DNA of 64,000 nucleotides from Rhizobium sp. J15 (GCF_002531825.1 NZ_NWSX01000008.1:124001-188000); one strand, 5' to 3'; shown: positions 25,701 through 35,181, counted from the first letter of the stretch. Notes: generated by a model not told the origin, from the letters alone. A program made the numbers and translations.

Positions 25701-28628
25701 TCACCAGCCTTCTTCGAGCACCTTTTCCAGCATGTCGGCGAAGAAATCCGCGTTTTCGATGCTGAGGCAAAGCGGCGGTTTGATCTTCAGCACATTTTGG
25801 TGATCGCCCGTCGGCTGCATGATCACGCCGAGTTCGAGAAGCCGGTCGCAGATCGCCGTGGTCTCCTCCGTCGCCGGCTCCAGCGTCGTTCTGTCGCGCA
25901 CGAATTCGAGGCCGAGATAAAGTCCCATGCCATGGACGGCGCCGGCGATCGGGTGGCGGTCGATCAGCGCGGCAAGCCGCGCCTTCAGATGATCGCCGAC
26001 CGTCCGGGCGTTTTCCTGCAGCTTTTCCTCGGCCATGATGTCGAGCACCGTCATGCCGGCGATGCAGCCGACCGGGCTGCCGCCGGTCGAGGAAAAGAAA
26101 GAGCCCTCTTTCTCCAGCGACTGGGCAATCTCTCGCGTGGTGATGACGGCGCCGAGCGGATGGCCGTTGCCGATGCCCTTGGCGATGGTGATGATGTCGG
26201 GCACCACTCCCTGCTGCTCGAAGCCCCAGAAATAATGGCCGAGCCTGGCATAACCGACCTGCACTTCGTCGGCGATGCACAGGCCGCCGCGGGCGCGCAC
26301 CTGCGCGTAGACGTCCCTGAGATAACCGTCCGGCAGCGGAATGCCGCCGGCATTGCCGTAGACCGATTCGCAGATGAAGCCCGCCAGGCCCTCGCCGCCG
26401 GCGTCGATCGCCTCCAGCACCGGCGTTACCGCATGCAGATAGCTCGCCGCCGTATCGGGACCACGGAACGCGCCGCGATAGGTGTTCGGCGAAACGACGG
26501 CATGCACCCAGTCAGGCCGGGTGGTCAGAGCTTGCGGATTGTCGGCGATCGAGGTGGAGACGGCGTCGCTCGCCGCCGACCAGCCGTGATAGGCTTCGAG
26601 CAGGCAGAGCATGTTCCGGGCGCCGCTATGGGCCTGCGCCAGCCGGATCGCCAGATCGTTCGCCTCCGAGCCGCTGTTGACGAGGAAGACCGTGTCGAGC
26701 CCGTCCGGCGCAAGGGCGGCGAGACGTTCGGAAAATTCCGTGATCGCCGCATAGTGAAAGCGTGAATTGGTGTTCAGCCGCAGCCACTGGGAATTGATCG
26801 CCGCCGCGAGCCTGGGGTGACCATGGCCGAGGATGGTGACGTTGTTGACCATGTCGAGATAGGCGCGGCCCTCGACATCGAACAGATATTCCCTCCAGCC
26901 GCGCTCTATCTGCGGCGGCGCTGCGTAATAGTTCTTCTGCGCACCGGCGAGATGCGCCTGCCGCCTGGCCAGCAGCTTATTGGCTTCCGGCTGCGGCGCA
27001 TTGGCGCCCTGGCCGAGAAGCAGCGAAGGCGAAGGGCAAAGCACCGACCAGGCCTCAGCTTCGCGCGGTGCTGCAAAGAGCGGCGGTTCGAGCCCCGCGA
27101 TGCTGCAGAGCTGAACACGCAGCCCGCCAAGCGACGAAGCCTCTCCGAAAACCGCGCCGAGCGGATCGCCCGCGGCGACCTCTGCGCCATCCTCGATCGC
27201 GGCGTCGAGCCCGTCGAGATGCAGCGTCATATTTTGGCTGGTCAGGGCCAGGTGCTGTTCCTTCCAGCCGATACGGCCGGCAAACGGTGCGGCAACGGCG
27301 CTTCCGGCGGCAAGGCATATATCGACATGCAGGGCGCAGGTCGCCTGCGCCTTCGTGCTTCCCAAGCCGGCGCGGGACAGCCGGTATTCGCCGTAACGGG
27401 TCGTGGCTGCGCCGTTCTCGGTCGCGGCGCGGGCAAGCAGCCGCCAGTCCATATCGGCGTTCAGCCAGTTGCCGGCCGAAAAATGCGGGCTCTGCACGCC
27501 GAGATCGACATAGGCGATGCCGTCGAGATCGATATCGGGCAGCAAGGGCTGCCATTCCGATGTTTGCGGAGCGGCGACCTCGGCGCCCGCCGCCTTCAGG
27601 ATCGCCGCTTCCATCAGTTCGAAGGGAACCGACATCGCCGTATCGAAGATCGCCCGTTCATGGTCGAGATTGCCGCGGACATAATCATTGTCGGGATCGA
27701 CCGAAATCTGCTGCTCGCTGCTTGCGACGAGAATGACCGCGCGCGCGACGATCAGCGGCCAGAGCGCCTTCAGCTCGTCCTCGCTCAGCGGATAGATCGC
27801 CTGATAGGCGGTGACGGCGGGCAGGATATGAAAAGGGTCGCCATCGGCCTGATGCAGCAGCGACGCGCAGGTGACGGCGAGATCGCCGACCAGCCAGCCG
27901 CGGATGATGTCGCCGAAATCGATCACCCCGTCGGGGATCATGTGGCCGCGGGCGTCGTGATGGCCGACGACATTGTCGCCGGTGACGTCGTGATGCACGG
28001 CCTGCAGCCGAAGCGACGGCGCCAGGGGCTGGATCCGGCGAACGGCCATCACCATGGTCTTGGCGATCCGGTCGCGCGCGGCACTGTCGGTGATAGCCGA
28101 AAGCAGCTGCACGGCAACCGGCCCGGCGCGCCGGAGATCCCATTGCAGGCTGCGGTCGAGGCCGGGATGGCTGAAATCGGCAAGCGCCTGGGCCAGCCGC
28201 GCGCAGAGCGCGCCGAGTGCCGCGACGGAAGCCGGGGCCACATAAGTCAGTCCCGTCAGGCCCTGGCCTTCCAGATATTCCAGCAGCCGGACCTGATAAT
28301 CCCGCTCGCGCAGCGTGATGGCAACGATCTCCTGCCCGTCACTGGCAGGGATCACAGCAGGAACGCGCGGCGCGTTTTCCTTGCTCCTGAGGTGATGGAT
28401 CGCGGCATTCTGCGCCTCGAGTTCGCGGGCCTCGTAGGCGGCATGGCAGATTTTCAGGACGTAGCGGCCGCTCTCCGTATCGATGCGGTAGTTCCGATCC
28501 TGCTGGCTGCCGAGTTCGGCAGCCACGCCGGAGAGGCCGTAATGGGTAAGGAGGATCTCTTCCGCGTCCGCGACGCTGACGTCGGGACGCGGCAGCGCCA
28601 TGCGATCAACAAGCACCTCGTCGGTCAT
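25701..28628 (-). CDS. Kinase (APH fold) / M23-like / class-III aminotransferase-type fusion protein
   Basis: This is a 975-aa three-part protein. Residues 25-330 form an APH/hydroxylysine-kinase-like domain with Lys59, the catalytic motif HHDVTGDN (Asp214, Asn219) and DFGD (Asp237). Residues about 370-520 resemble a peptidase M23 (LytM) domain, but the metal ligands look lost (TCALHVDI, where the first His is missing). Residues about 560-970 are a PLP class-III aminotransferase with NSGSEAND (651-658), Asp787 in ADEVQ and the PLP Lys817 in IAKGIGNGHP. Relatives of the last domain include ammonia-phospho-lyases acting on phosphoethanolamine or phosphohydroxylysine. Phosphorylation then elimination of a hydroxy-amine is therefore a reasonable inference. 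Confidence 0.93.
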   Translation of the reverse strand: MTDEVLVDRMALPRPDVSVADAEEILLTHYGLSGVAAELGSQQDRNYRIDTESGRYVLKICHAAYEARELEAQNAAIHHLRSKENAPRVPAVIPASDGQEIVAITLRERDYQVRLLEYLEGQGLTGLTYVAPASVAALGALCARLAQALADFSHPGLDRSLQWDLRRAGPVAVQLLSAITDSAARDRIAKTMVMAVRRIQPLAPSLRLQAVHHDVTGDNVVGHHDARGHMIPDGVIDFGDIIRGWLVGDLAVTCASLLHQADGDPFHILPAVTAYQAIYPLSEDELKALWPLIVARAVILVASSEQQISVDPDNDYVRGNLDHERAIFDTAMSVPFELMEAAILKAAGAEVAAPQTSEWQPLLPDIDLDGIAYVDLGVQSPHFSAGNWLNADMDWRLLARAATENGAATTRYGEYRLSRAGLGSTKAQATCALHVDICLAAGSAVAAPFAGRIGWKEQHLALTSQNMTLHLDGLDAAIEDGAEVAAGDPLGAVFGEASSLGGLRVQLCSIAGLEPPLFAAPREAEAWSVLCPSPSLLLGQGANAPQPEANKLLARRQAHLAGAQKNYYAAPPQIERGWREYLFDVEGRAYLDMVNNVTILGHGHPRLAAAINSQWLRLNTNSRFHYAAITEFSERLAALAPDGLDTVFLVNSGSEANDLAIRLAQAHSGARNMLCLLEAYHGWSAASDAVSTSIADNPQALTTRPDWVHAVVSPNTYRGAFRGPDTAASYLHAVTPVLEAIDAGGEGLAGFICESVYGNAGGIPLPDGYLRDVYAQVRARGGLCIADEVQVGYARLGHYFWGFEQQGVVPDIITIAKGIGNGHPLGAVITTREIAQSLEKEGSFFSSTGGSPVGCIAGMTVLDIMAEEKLQENARTVGDHLKARLAALIDRHPIAGAVHGMGLYLGLEFVRDRTTLEPATEETTAICDRLLELGVIMQPTGDHQNVLKIKPPLCLSIENADFFADMLEKVLEEGW

Positions 28629-28748
28629 GGCACCCCTCCCGCAGCATGATTCGATGACCTATTGGACGAGATAATCAAATACTTGCTGCTGGGAGGCAAC
28701 GGCAGATCGCCATCCGCGAACAAAAGAGATGCAGGTCTTTGCCTTCAC

Positions 28749-29633
28749 TCAACCCATGCGTTCGGAGGCATAGCTTCCGGGGCTGGCCGGGAAGACGACG
28801 GTGCGGTTGCCGTTGATGAAGGTACGGTGATGGATATGAGCGTGGATGGCGCGGGCCAGCACCTGGCTTTCGACATCGCGGCCGATCGAGACATAGTCGT
28901 CGGGCGACTGCGCATGGGTGATGCGCGCCGTGTCCTGCTCGATGATCGGGCCTTCGTCGAGGTCGGCGGTGACGTAATGCGCCGTCGCCCCGATCAGCTT
29001 GACGCCGCGCTGATAGGCCTGCTTGTAAGGGTTGGCGCCCTTGAAGGACGGCAGGAAGGAGTGGTGGATGTTGATGATCTTGCCCGACATCTGCTTGCAG
29101 AGCTGATCCGAGAGAACCTGCATGTAGCGGGCGAGCACGATGAGCTCGGTGCCGGTCTGGTTGACGAGATCGACGAGCTGGGCTTCCGCCTGCGGCTTGT
29201 TCTCCTTGGTCACCTTGATGTAGTGGAAGGGGATGTCGTGATTGACCACGACCTTCTGGTAGTCGAAATGGTTGGAGACGACGCCGACGATGTCGATCGG
29301 CAGGGCGCCGATCTTCCAGCGGTAGAGCAGGTCGTTGAGACAATGGCCGAAGCGCGACACCATCAGCAGCACCTTCATGCGCTTCTCGCTGTCGTGGAAT
29401 TCGTAGTCCATATCGAAGGGCGCGGCGACGGCTGCAAAATCGGCGCTGATCGCCGAGCCGGACAGGCCCTCTTCCGAAATGAAGCTGACGCGCATGAAGA
29501 ACTTGCCGGTATCGAGATCGTCGAACTGCGAGCTGTCGATGATGTTACAGCCCTTCTCGGCCAGATAGCTCGAAATTGCCGCCACGATGCCGCGCGTCGA
29601 TTTGCAGGATACCGTCAATACATAGTTTGTCAT
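28749..29633 (-). CDS. purU: Formyltetrahydrofolate deformylase
   Basis: PurU hydrolyses 10-formyl-THF to THF and formate, balancing one-carbon pools. The protein is 294 aa. It has an N-terminal ACT domain (residues 1-80, VSCKSTRGIVAAISSYLAEKGCNI) and a formyltransferase-like catalytic domain (about 95-290) with the HHSFLPSFKGANPYKQAY motif and LDEGPIIEQD. GAGGGAGAG lies just before the ATG. It is downstream of no close same-strand partner except the upstream fusion gene region on its 3' side, so it is likely a single-gene unit. Confidence 0.95.
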   Translation of the reverse strand: MTNYVLTVSCKSTRGIVAAISSYLAEKGCNIIDSSQFDDLDTGKFFMRVSFISEEGLSGSAISADFAAVAAPFDMDYEFHDSEKRMKVLLMVSRFGHCLNDLLYRWKIGALPIDIVGVVSNHFDYQKVVVNHDIPFHYIKVTKENKPQAEAQLVDLVNQTGTELIVLARYMQVLSDQLCKQMSGKIINIHHSFLPSFKGANPYKQAYQRGVKLIGATAHYVTADLDEGPIIEQDTARITHAQSPDDYVSIGRDVESQVLARAIHAHIHHRTFINGNRTVVFPASPGSYASERMG

Positions 29634-29851
29634 GTCTCTCCCTCTTCCCTCTTGAAGGCCGCCGCCGTGCTTAGATCAAAGCCCCGGCCGCGAATAGGTC
29701 GGCGCACTTTCATTCATGCGACAAATTGCAAGAGAAACCATCACGTTTCTGCAAGTTCTCTCATTGCCAGGCCCGCAGCTTAGAAGAACTTGCGCGAAAA
29801 ACTGTGCCGCTAGCGCCGCCGGCATGCGTATTCTCGCCTTCGATGCGAAAG

Positions 29852-30868
29852 TCAGGCCGGCGGACGGCTCGCCACGGCCACTTTCCGGCGGGGCGTGGTG
29901 ATTTCGTGGATGACGGCGCCGCCGATCGACGACAGCACCAGGGAGAGGATGACGAAGAGCACCGGCTGCTGCAGGATGCCGATCGGCAGGCGGTCGGCGA
30001 CGACCCTGAGAAAAGCCAGGGTGAAGGCGTGGGTGATATAGATGCTGTAGGAGCAGTCGCCGAGATAATTCAGCCACCCCAGAACCGGCAGCCGGGAAAA
30101 GTCGATGGAAACCGCGCCGTAGATGATGAAGATCGCCGGGATTCCCCAGGCGTAGAACCGGCTCTCCGGCGGCATCAGCGCTTCGTTGACGAAGAGGAAC
30201 GCAAAGCCGGTGGCGAATGCGGCCCATGCCCAGCGGTTCGGCAGGAGGATCTTCTGCCCGTAAAGCCGGCCGAGCACGACGCCGGCGAGAAACTCCAGCA
30301 TGATCGGCTCGCCGTAGAACCGAGTGGCCGTCGTTTCCGGCAGCAGCCGGCAGGCAATCAGGATCACCGCAAAGACGGCAAACATCGCCGGAATCCGGCG
30401 TGCTTCCGAAAGCGGCAGCAAGAGCGCAAACACGAAATAGAAGAACATCTCGTAATTCAGCGTCCAGCCCGGCACGACGACCGGTGTGATCGTGCCGGGA
30501 TCGGCGGCATTGGCCCATGGCAGGAAGAACAGCGAAGCGACGAGATGCGGAAGGTCGAACACCGTCGACTTCAGGAGTGACGGCGCCACCAGCGCCACAA
30601 CAGCTGAAAACAACGTCGCCAGCCAATAGAGCGGCACGATCCGTCTGATGCGGCGGCGGGCGAAATCGACGGGGCTCATGGCGCGCCCGCTCGTCGTCAG
30701 CCACATCACGAAACCGCTGAGGACGAAGAAGATGTCGACGCCGGTTTCACCATAAAGAAAGGCCGTAGCGTCGACGGCGGGATTGACTTTGGCAAGCTGC
30801 AATATCGCATGGAAATAGACGACCATCAGCGCTGCAATGGCGCGCAGATACTGAAGCTGGACAAGCAT
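29852..30868 (-). CDS. Acyltransferase 3 family membrane protein
   Basis: This 338-aa protein has about ten membrane helices. It starts LQYLRAIAALMVVYFHA, the family hallmark containing the conserved His, and continues GVDIFFVLSGFVMW and RRIRRIVPLYWLATL. Such proteins O-acetylate or O-succinylate surface polysaccharides, as ExoZ/OafA do. It lies next to a polysaccharide polymerase gene, separated by a palindromic repeat, so modification of that polymer is inferred. The C-terminus is basic and cytoplasmic. Confidence 0.9.
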   Translation of the reverse strand: MLVQLQYLRAIAALMVVYFHAILQLAKVNPAVDATAFLYGETGVDIFFVLSGFVMWLTTSGRAMSPVDFARRRIRRIVPLYWLATLFSAVVALVAPSLLKSTVFDLPHLVASLFFLPWANAADPGTITPVVVPGWTLNYEMFFYFVFALLLPLSEARRIPAMFAVFAVILIACRLLPETTATRFYGEPIMLEFLAGVVLGRLYGQKILLPNRWAWAAFATGFAFLFVNEALMPPESRFYAWGIPAIFIIYGAVSIDFSRLPVLGWLNYLGDCSYSIYITHAFTLAFLRVVADRLPIGILQQPVLFVILSLVLSSIGGAVIHEITTPRRKVAVASRPPA

Positions 30869-30884
30869 CGAGCGTCTTGCTCCC

Positions 30885-30997
30885 AGAGCATGATGCCGAA
30901 AAGTGTGGGCGGTTTTCGGACGGCATCATGCTCTATTTTTTGATTTAGAACAGGATTCAGATTTTAGGCCGATCTGGCCTAAAATCATCCTGTTCTA
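30885..30997. repeat. Palindromic repeat, two-module type (copy 2)
   Basis: Module one has perfect 14-bp arms AGAGCATGATGCCG/CGGCATCATGCTCT (30885-30898 with 30921-30934) around AAAAGTGTGGGCGGTTTT. Module two has 11-bp arms TAGAACAGGAT/ATCCTGTTCTA (30946-30956 with 30987-30997) enclosing TTTTAGGCC/GGCCTAAAA. The core matches the element at 23735-23839. This type is widespread in Rhizobiales intergenic DNA. Confidence 0.8.
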
Positions 30998-31034
30998 GGG
31001 CTCGCGGCCGCCGGTCCCTACCGTGCCGCTGCGG

Positions 31035-32315
31035 TCAACTCTCTACATCTGCCGCACGACCCTGCCGGATGCGCGGGCTGTCGTGGAAACGCATATATCC
31101 GACGACGAACCAGAGGAGGCCGGCGATCTTCATCGAGAAAACAGCTGTCCCCCCGATCATCATATTCAGAAAAATGAAAAGAGAAAGTGAATGGGCGCAG
31201 CGCCGCTGCGCCGCCGTGCGGCCGGCGGGAAAGAGGCAGACGAACAGCCACAAAGCGATGACGCCGAAGATCGTCGCCGCGTAAATCAGGTAGACATAGC
31301 CGCTGTCGGCGAATTCGGCGACCCGGTCGACAGAAAGCCCGAGCACGGCGAGCGGATCGAGCTCCATGATCTTCTTCATCGTCAGGTTGATGCGGCCGGT
31401 GAAATTGTCGCCCGTCGCATTGGGTTTCATGGTGTAGACGAGGAAACCCGCGGCGACGATCAGCGGCATCAGCGCCAGATTGAAATTCCTCGGGATCTTC
31501 GGAAAGACGAAATAGCCGACAATGCAGGCAAAGCAGAAGATCAGCATCGTGCGCGTATCGTTCGTCACCAGGATCAGCACGGCGGTGGCGACGAAGAGCA
31601 GCCGGTCCCAGCGGCCCAGCCTCTCCCAGGTGGAAATCAGGTAGATCGCGATCACGCCGCAGAAATTGGCGAGCGACACCTGTTCGAGGAAGATCGACGA
31701 CGAGCGGTGGTCGATGATGCCGAAGGAGAAGCGCTCGGGAAAACCGAGCGCATTCTGGAACAGGCCTGTCGTGTTGTAGCTCAGCGGCAGCAATCCGCGC
31801 GTATTGGCGAAATAATCGGACGGATGCACGATGCTGACATAGAAGGGCACGCTGACGATCTCGAAGATCAGGAAGATCAGCACGACGAGGCTTGCCCAGC
31901 GAAAGGCAAGCTTCATCGTTTTCTCGTTGCTCCAGCCCCCGAGGCCGGAAAAGCAGAAGATGATCAGCACGTTGCGGAAATGATCGACGAAGGGCACGCG
32001 GTTGAGCACGCTGACATAGATGGTCACCATGAGCGTGAACAGCAGGAAGAGAAAGGCCGGCAGATCCGTCTCATAGATCCCCTTGTGAAGGATATAGATG
32101 ATGGCGCTTGCCAGAATCAGCCCTTCGCTGGCGGCGACATGCGTCATCGACAGCGGCATGATGTTGTGGTTGATGAAGGCGAGAATGCCGTTGTAGAGCA
32201 TGGAGAGCAGGCCGAGCCAGAGCACCACGTGATCGACGCGCGACGCCGCGCCGGCGGCATCGAGCCGGTTGCCGGCAACAGTGAAGGCCGCAGCCTTGTG
32301 GTCGCTGACGGCCAT
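31035..32315 (-). CDS. O-antigen polymerase/ligase-like (Wzy-type) membrane protein
   Basis: This 426-aa protein has ten or more predicted membrane helices and a large periplasmic loop around residues 290-340, the layout of Wzy/O-antigen ligase family proteins. It would join polysaccharide repeat units at the periplasmic face. The ATG at 32315 lies two bases after the stop of the GH5 gene (TGAGCATG), so the two are coupled. Sequence conservation in this family is low; assignment rests on topology plus neighbours (GH5, Wzc-like, acyltransferase). Confidence 0.8.
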   Translation of the reverse strand: MAVSDHKAAAFTVAGNRLDAAGAASRVDHVVLWLGLLSMLYNGILAFINHNIMPLSMTHVAASEGLILASAIIYILHKGIYETDLPAFLFLLFTLMVTIYVSVLNRVPFVDHFRNVLIIFCFSGLGGWSNEKTMKLAFRWASLVVLIFLIFEIVSVPFYVSIVHPSDYFANTRGLLPLSYNTTGLFQNALGFPERFSFGIIDHRSSSIFLEQVSLANFCGVIAIYLISTWERLGRWDRLLFVATAVLILVTNDTRTMLIFCFACIVGYFVFPKIPRNFNLALMPLIVAAGFLVYTMKPNATGDNFTGRINLTMKKIMELDPLAVLGLSVDRVAEFADSGYVYLIYAATIFGVIALWLFVCLFPAGRTAAQRRCAHSLSLFIFLNMMIGGTAVFSMKIAGLLWFVVGYMRFHDSPRIRQGRAADVES

Positions 32316-32317
32316 GC

Positions 32318-33376
32318 TCAGTTCCCCGTTGCCTTGACGGCGGCACACGCGCCGGCGCCGGCTTTGGCCTTCGCCGCGTCAGCGAGAAGCCGCATTTGCG
32401 GCCGTTCGGCCTCGCCCTTGCGCGGCTGGACGTTGAAAGGTTCGTTTGCCGGCCACCATTCGCCCGCCGCCCAATATGACCAGCCGAGCCAGACGTCGCT
32501 ATTGCCTGACATCGTGGCATAGATTTCCTTCAGCCCGCTCATGCAGTCCTTGTCGGTAGAGGCGCCGAATTCTCCGAGAAAGCCGCGCTTGTGGTTCCGC
32601 TTCAGCCAGGCGGTGACCCCGGCGATTGCCTCGACCGCGCCATCCCTACCTTCGCAGGTCGGGTGCGTTCCGGAGGAATCGACGTCGAGATACTGGTGGA
32701 CCTCGTAAGCATAGAAGTCGAGCGGATCGCGCACGCCGAGCATGACCGTGCCGTTGGCGCCGCCGATCACATCCTTTTCCCAGCTGTGAGCCCCGCTCCA
32801 TGCCGTGCCCGGCACGAGAATGAGGTTTCGCGCGCCCACTGCACGGATGCTCCGGATCGCTGCATTGGCGGCGTTCAGCCAATCCGTCGCCTTGATGTCG
32901 TGCGGCTCGTTCATCAGGCCGAAGAGGATGCCTTCCTGGCCGGCGAATTCGACGGCGAGCCTCGCCCAGAAATCCGCAAATGCCGCATTCGTCGCCGGCG
33001 CCGTGCCGACCTGCGTCTTGTCGTAATAGCCGAAATTATGCGGGTCGAGCAGAACGGCCATGCCGTGCTTGCGGACCAGTCCAACGGTATCCTTCAGCCG
33101 CTTGAGTTCGTCGTCGTCGAGCCGCCCGCCAAGCGCGGGCTGCAGCCGCTCCCAGCGGAAGGGCAGGCGGATGATCGTCATGCCCTGCCTGGCGAAATAG
33201 GCGATCGTCTCTTCGGTGGGATAAGTGTAGTTCGTGCCGTAAATGCCGCCGCGTTCGCCATATTCGCCGCCGGAAAGATTGACGCCCCGATAACAGGGGC
33301 TGCCGGCCGCAAGCGCCGGGGCGGGGCCGAGAGCGGCGGCAAGCAGCAGCGCCATCAGATGTCGTATCGTCCTCAT
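32318..33376 (-). CDS. Secreted glycoside hydrolase family 5 (endoglucanase-like)
   Basis: This 352-aa protein has a signal peptide (residues 1-24, ending ALA). The GH5 barrel shows GMTIIRLPFRWERLQP, the acid/base Glu157 in LMNEPHD and the nucleophile Glu269 in FLGEFGAS. It would cut beta-glycosidic bonds in a glucan-like polymer, either trimming the polysaccharide made by the cluster or attacking plant cellulose. GAGGG precedes the ATG at 33376; a longer frame to 33409 is less likely. It is the first gene of a two-gene unit with the Wzy-like gene. Confidence 0.92.
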   Translation of the reverse strand: MRTIRHLMALLLAAALGPAPALAAGSPCYRGVNLSGGEYGERGGIYGTNYTYPTEETIAYFARQGMTIIRLPFRWERLQPALGGRLDDDELKRLKDTVGLVRKHGMAVLLDPHNFGYYDKTQVGTAPATNAAFADFWARLAVEFAGQEGILFGLMNEPHDIKATDWLNAANAAIRSIRAVGARNLILVPGTAWSGAHSWEKDVIGGANGTVMLGVRDPLDFYAYEVHQYLDVDSSGTHPTCEGRDGAVEAIAGVTAWLKRNHKRGFLGEFGASTDKDCMSGLKEIYATMSGNSDVWLGWSYWAAGEWWPANEPFNVQPRKGEAERPQMRLLADAAKAKAGAGACAAVKATGN

Positions 33377-33429
33377 GGCCGTCCCTCGCAGCAGCGGCAA
33401 ATGCAACATCAGCGTCGCGGCCGATATTT

Positions 33430-33442
33430 TAACGGTCCGTTA
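33430..33442. promoter_or_regulatory. Dyad in the divergent GH5/Wzc-like promoter region
   Basis: TAACGG-T-CCGTTA is a perfect 6+1+6 palindrome in the 136-base gap between the divergent GH5 and Wzc-like genes. With flanking bases it reads TTAA-N7-TTAG, close to a CtrA-type half-site pair. Confidence 0.4.
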
Positions 33443-33512
33443 GCTAAGAATTTCTAAAGTCGCAGCCACCTCGGCTTCAGTCTTTCACGCTGGGCGGGAC
33501 ACGAGTGCGCGT

Positions 33513-35120
33513 ATGAACCAGTATGACAGGAACAGGGTAAGCCGGCTTCCAGGCTGGCGCAGTTATGAGTCGTCTCAGACTGCGCCGGAAGGCGTGCGCA
33601 TGCGCAGCCCTGTCGTGCGCCCGGATGATTTCGCCCGTCCCGCGCCTGAGCCCGCCATGCCCCCGGTCGTGCCGCCGGCAACCATTGCGGAAAGCCGCCA
33701 ATACGAGCGCCCCGCGCCTCAGCCGGCCAGACAGCCCTTGCCGGATGCGCCGTCGAACGCAGCACCCGTGCCTGCCGGCCCGCTCATCGATCTCCGCTCC
33801 AGCATCGCCGCGATCTGGAGCCGGCGGCTGGTCGTGCTGGCCCTGGCGCTTCTCGGAGCCGTCGGCGGCGCAGTTGTGGCGCCGCGCATCGCGCAGAAAT
33901 ACACTGCCGTCAGCAGCCTCTATTTCGACCCGCGCCAGATCGGCCTTGCCGATGCCGGCGCGCAATCGTCGGGACCCTCGCCGGAAATGATCTCGGCGCT
34001 GATCGACAGCCAGGTGCAGATCCTGACTTCGGGCAACGTCCTGCGCCGTGTCGTCGACGCGATGAAGCTCGATCAGGATCCTGAATTTACCGGCGGTAGG
34101 TCGGATGGCGCCGCCGTGATCGGCACGCTGCAGAAGGCGCTTGTCATCACCCGCGAGGCCAGCACCTATGTCGTCTCGCTTGCCGCGACGACGAACGACC
34201 CGGAGAAATCCGCAAGGCTCGCCAACCAGGTCGTCACCTCCTTCACCGAGGAGGAGAACAGCGCCTCGAACGGCCTCTACGAAAATACCTCCTCGACGCT
34301 CGATGGCCGCCTCAACGACTTGCGCCAGAAAGTGCTGGAAGCCGAGCAGGCTGTCGAAACCTTCCGCGCCGACAACGATATGGCCGCGACCGAGGGCAAC
34401 CTGATTTCCGATCAACGGCTCGCCTCTTTGAACACGCTGCTGGTGACGGCCCAGGAAAAGACCATCCAGGCCAAAGCCCGTGCCGATGCCGTCGCCGATC
34501 TCCGCGTCGAGGACATCGTCGCCGGCAACCAGGCGGAGGGCGGCGTGACATCCCCGCTCGTCAGCCTGCGTCAGCAATATGCCACCCAGGCCGCCGCCGT
34601 CGGCAGCCTCGAAAGCCAGATGGGCACGCGCCATCCGCGCCTGCAGGCGGCCCGGTCCTCGCTCCAGAGCATATCCGGCGAAATCAAGGGTGAATTGCAG
34701 CGCCTCGCCACGTCGGCAAGGGGCGAATACGAGCAGGCCAAGGCCGCCGAAGACAGCGTCGCCAAAGAGCTCGCCGTTCAGAAGGCGCTGCAGGCGACGA
34801 CGTCGGACAAGCAGGTGGAATTGAACGAATTGCAGCGCAAGGCGACCGCGGCGCGCGATATCTACGAGACGGTGCTGAAGCGCTCCAGCCAGACGAGCGA
34901 GGAGCAGAGTCTCAGCCAGAGCAATATCCGCGTCATCTCGCCGGCCGAACCGCCTGTTAAGGCCGATGGTCCCGGCAAGACGATCCTGCTCGTCGCAGGC
35001 ATCATCGGCGGCTCGCTGGCCGGCTTCTTCCTCGGCGCGGGCTTTGCCATCCTCGCCGGCCTCTTCGCCCATCCCGTCATCAGAAGTTATTTCAGGAGAT
35101 CGCCGGCCGCCGCAGCTTGA
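33513..35120 (+). CDS. Wzc-like polysaccharide co-polymerase without kinase domain
   Basis: This 535-aa protein has a Pro-rich cytosolic N-terminus (about 1-90), a first membrane helix (about 108-130, VVLALALLGAVGGAVVAPRIA), a long periplasmic region with a Wzz domain and coiled coil (about 140-480, helical around 265-310 and 380-460), and a second helix near 488-515. It ends soon after, with no tyrosine-kinase Walker motifs. Such proteins set chain length and open the export path for exopolysaccharide. It diverges from the GH5-Wzy-like pair. The start lacks a strong Shine-Dalgarno. Confidence 0.88.
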   Translation: MNQYDRNRVSRLPGWRSYESSQTAPEGVRMRSPVVRPDDFARPAPEPAMPPVVPPATIAESRQYERPAPQPARQPLPDAPSNAAPVPAGPLIDLRSSIAAIWSRRLVVLALALLGAVGGAVVAPRIAQKYTAVSSLYFDPRQIGLADAGAQSSGPSPEMISALIDSQVQILTSGNVLRRVVDAMKLDQDPEFTGGRSDGAAVIGTLQKALVITREASTYVVSLAATTNDPEKSARLANQVVTSFTEEENSASNGLYENTSSTLDGRLNDLRQKVLEAEQAVETFRADNDMAATEGNLISDQRLASLNTLLVTAQEKTIQAKARADAVADLRVEDIVAGNQAEGGVTSPLVSLRQQYATQAAAVGSLESQMGTRHPRLQAARSSLQSISGEIKGELQRLATSARGEYEQAKAAEDSVAKELAVQKALQATTSDKQVELNELQRKATAARDIYETVLKRSSQTSEEQSLSQSNIRVISPAEPPVKADGPGKTILLVAGIIGGSLAGFFLGAGFAILAGLFAHPVIRSYFRRSPAAAA

Positions 35121-35181
35121 TCGCAGTCGCCGATCTTCCTACATCCGCAAAAGCGGCTTATCGCCGGCAGGAGAGCGTCCC

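Noticed and set aside
26817..28649. 610-codon plus-strand frame opposite the fusion gene
   Set aside because: The minus-strand product has intact kinase and PLP motifs; the plus-strand translation is low-complexity and motif-free.
31191..32522. 443-codon plus-strand frame opposite the Wzy-like gene
   Set aside because: Composition (Glu/His/Asp/Arg-rich) is typical of the antisense of a hydrophobic membrane protein.
33477..35072. 531-codon minus-strand frame opposite the Wzc-like gene
   Set aside because: Shadow frame; the plus strand encodes two membrane helices and a Wzz domain.
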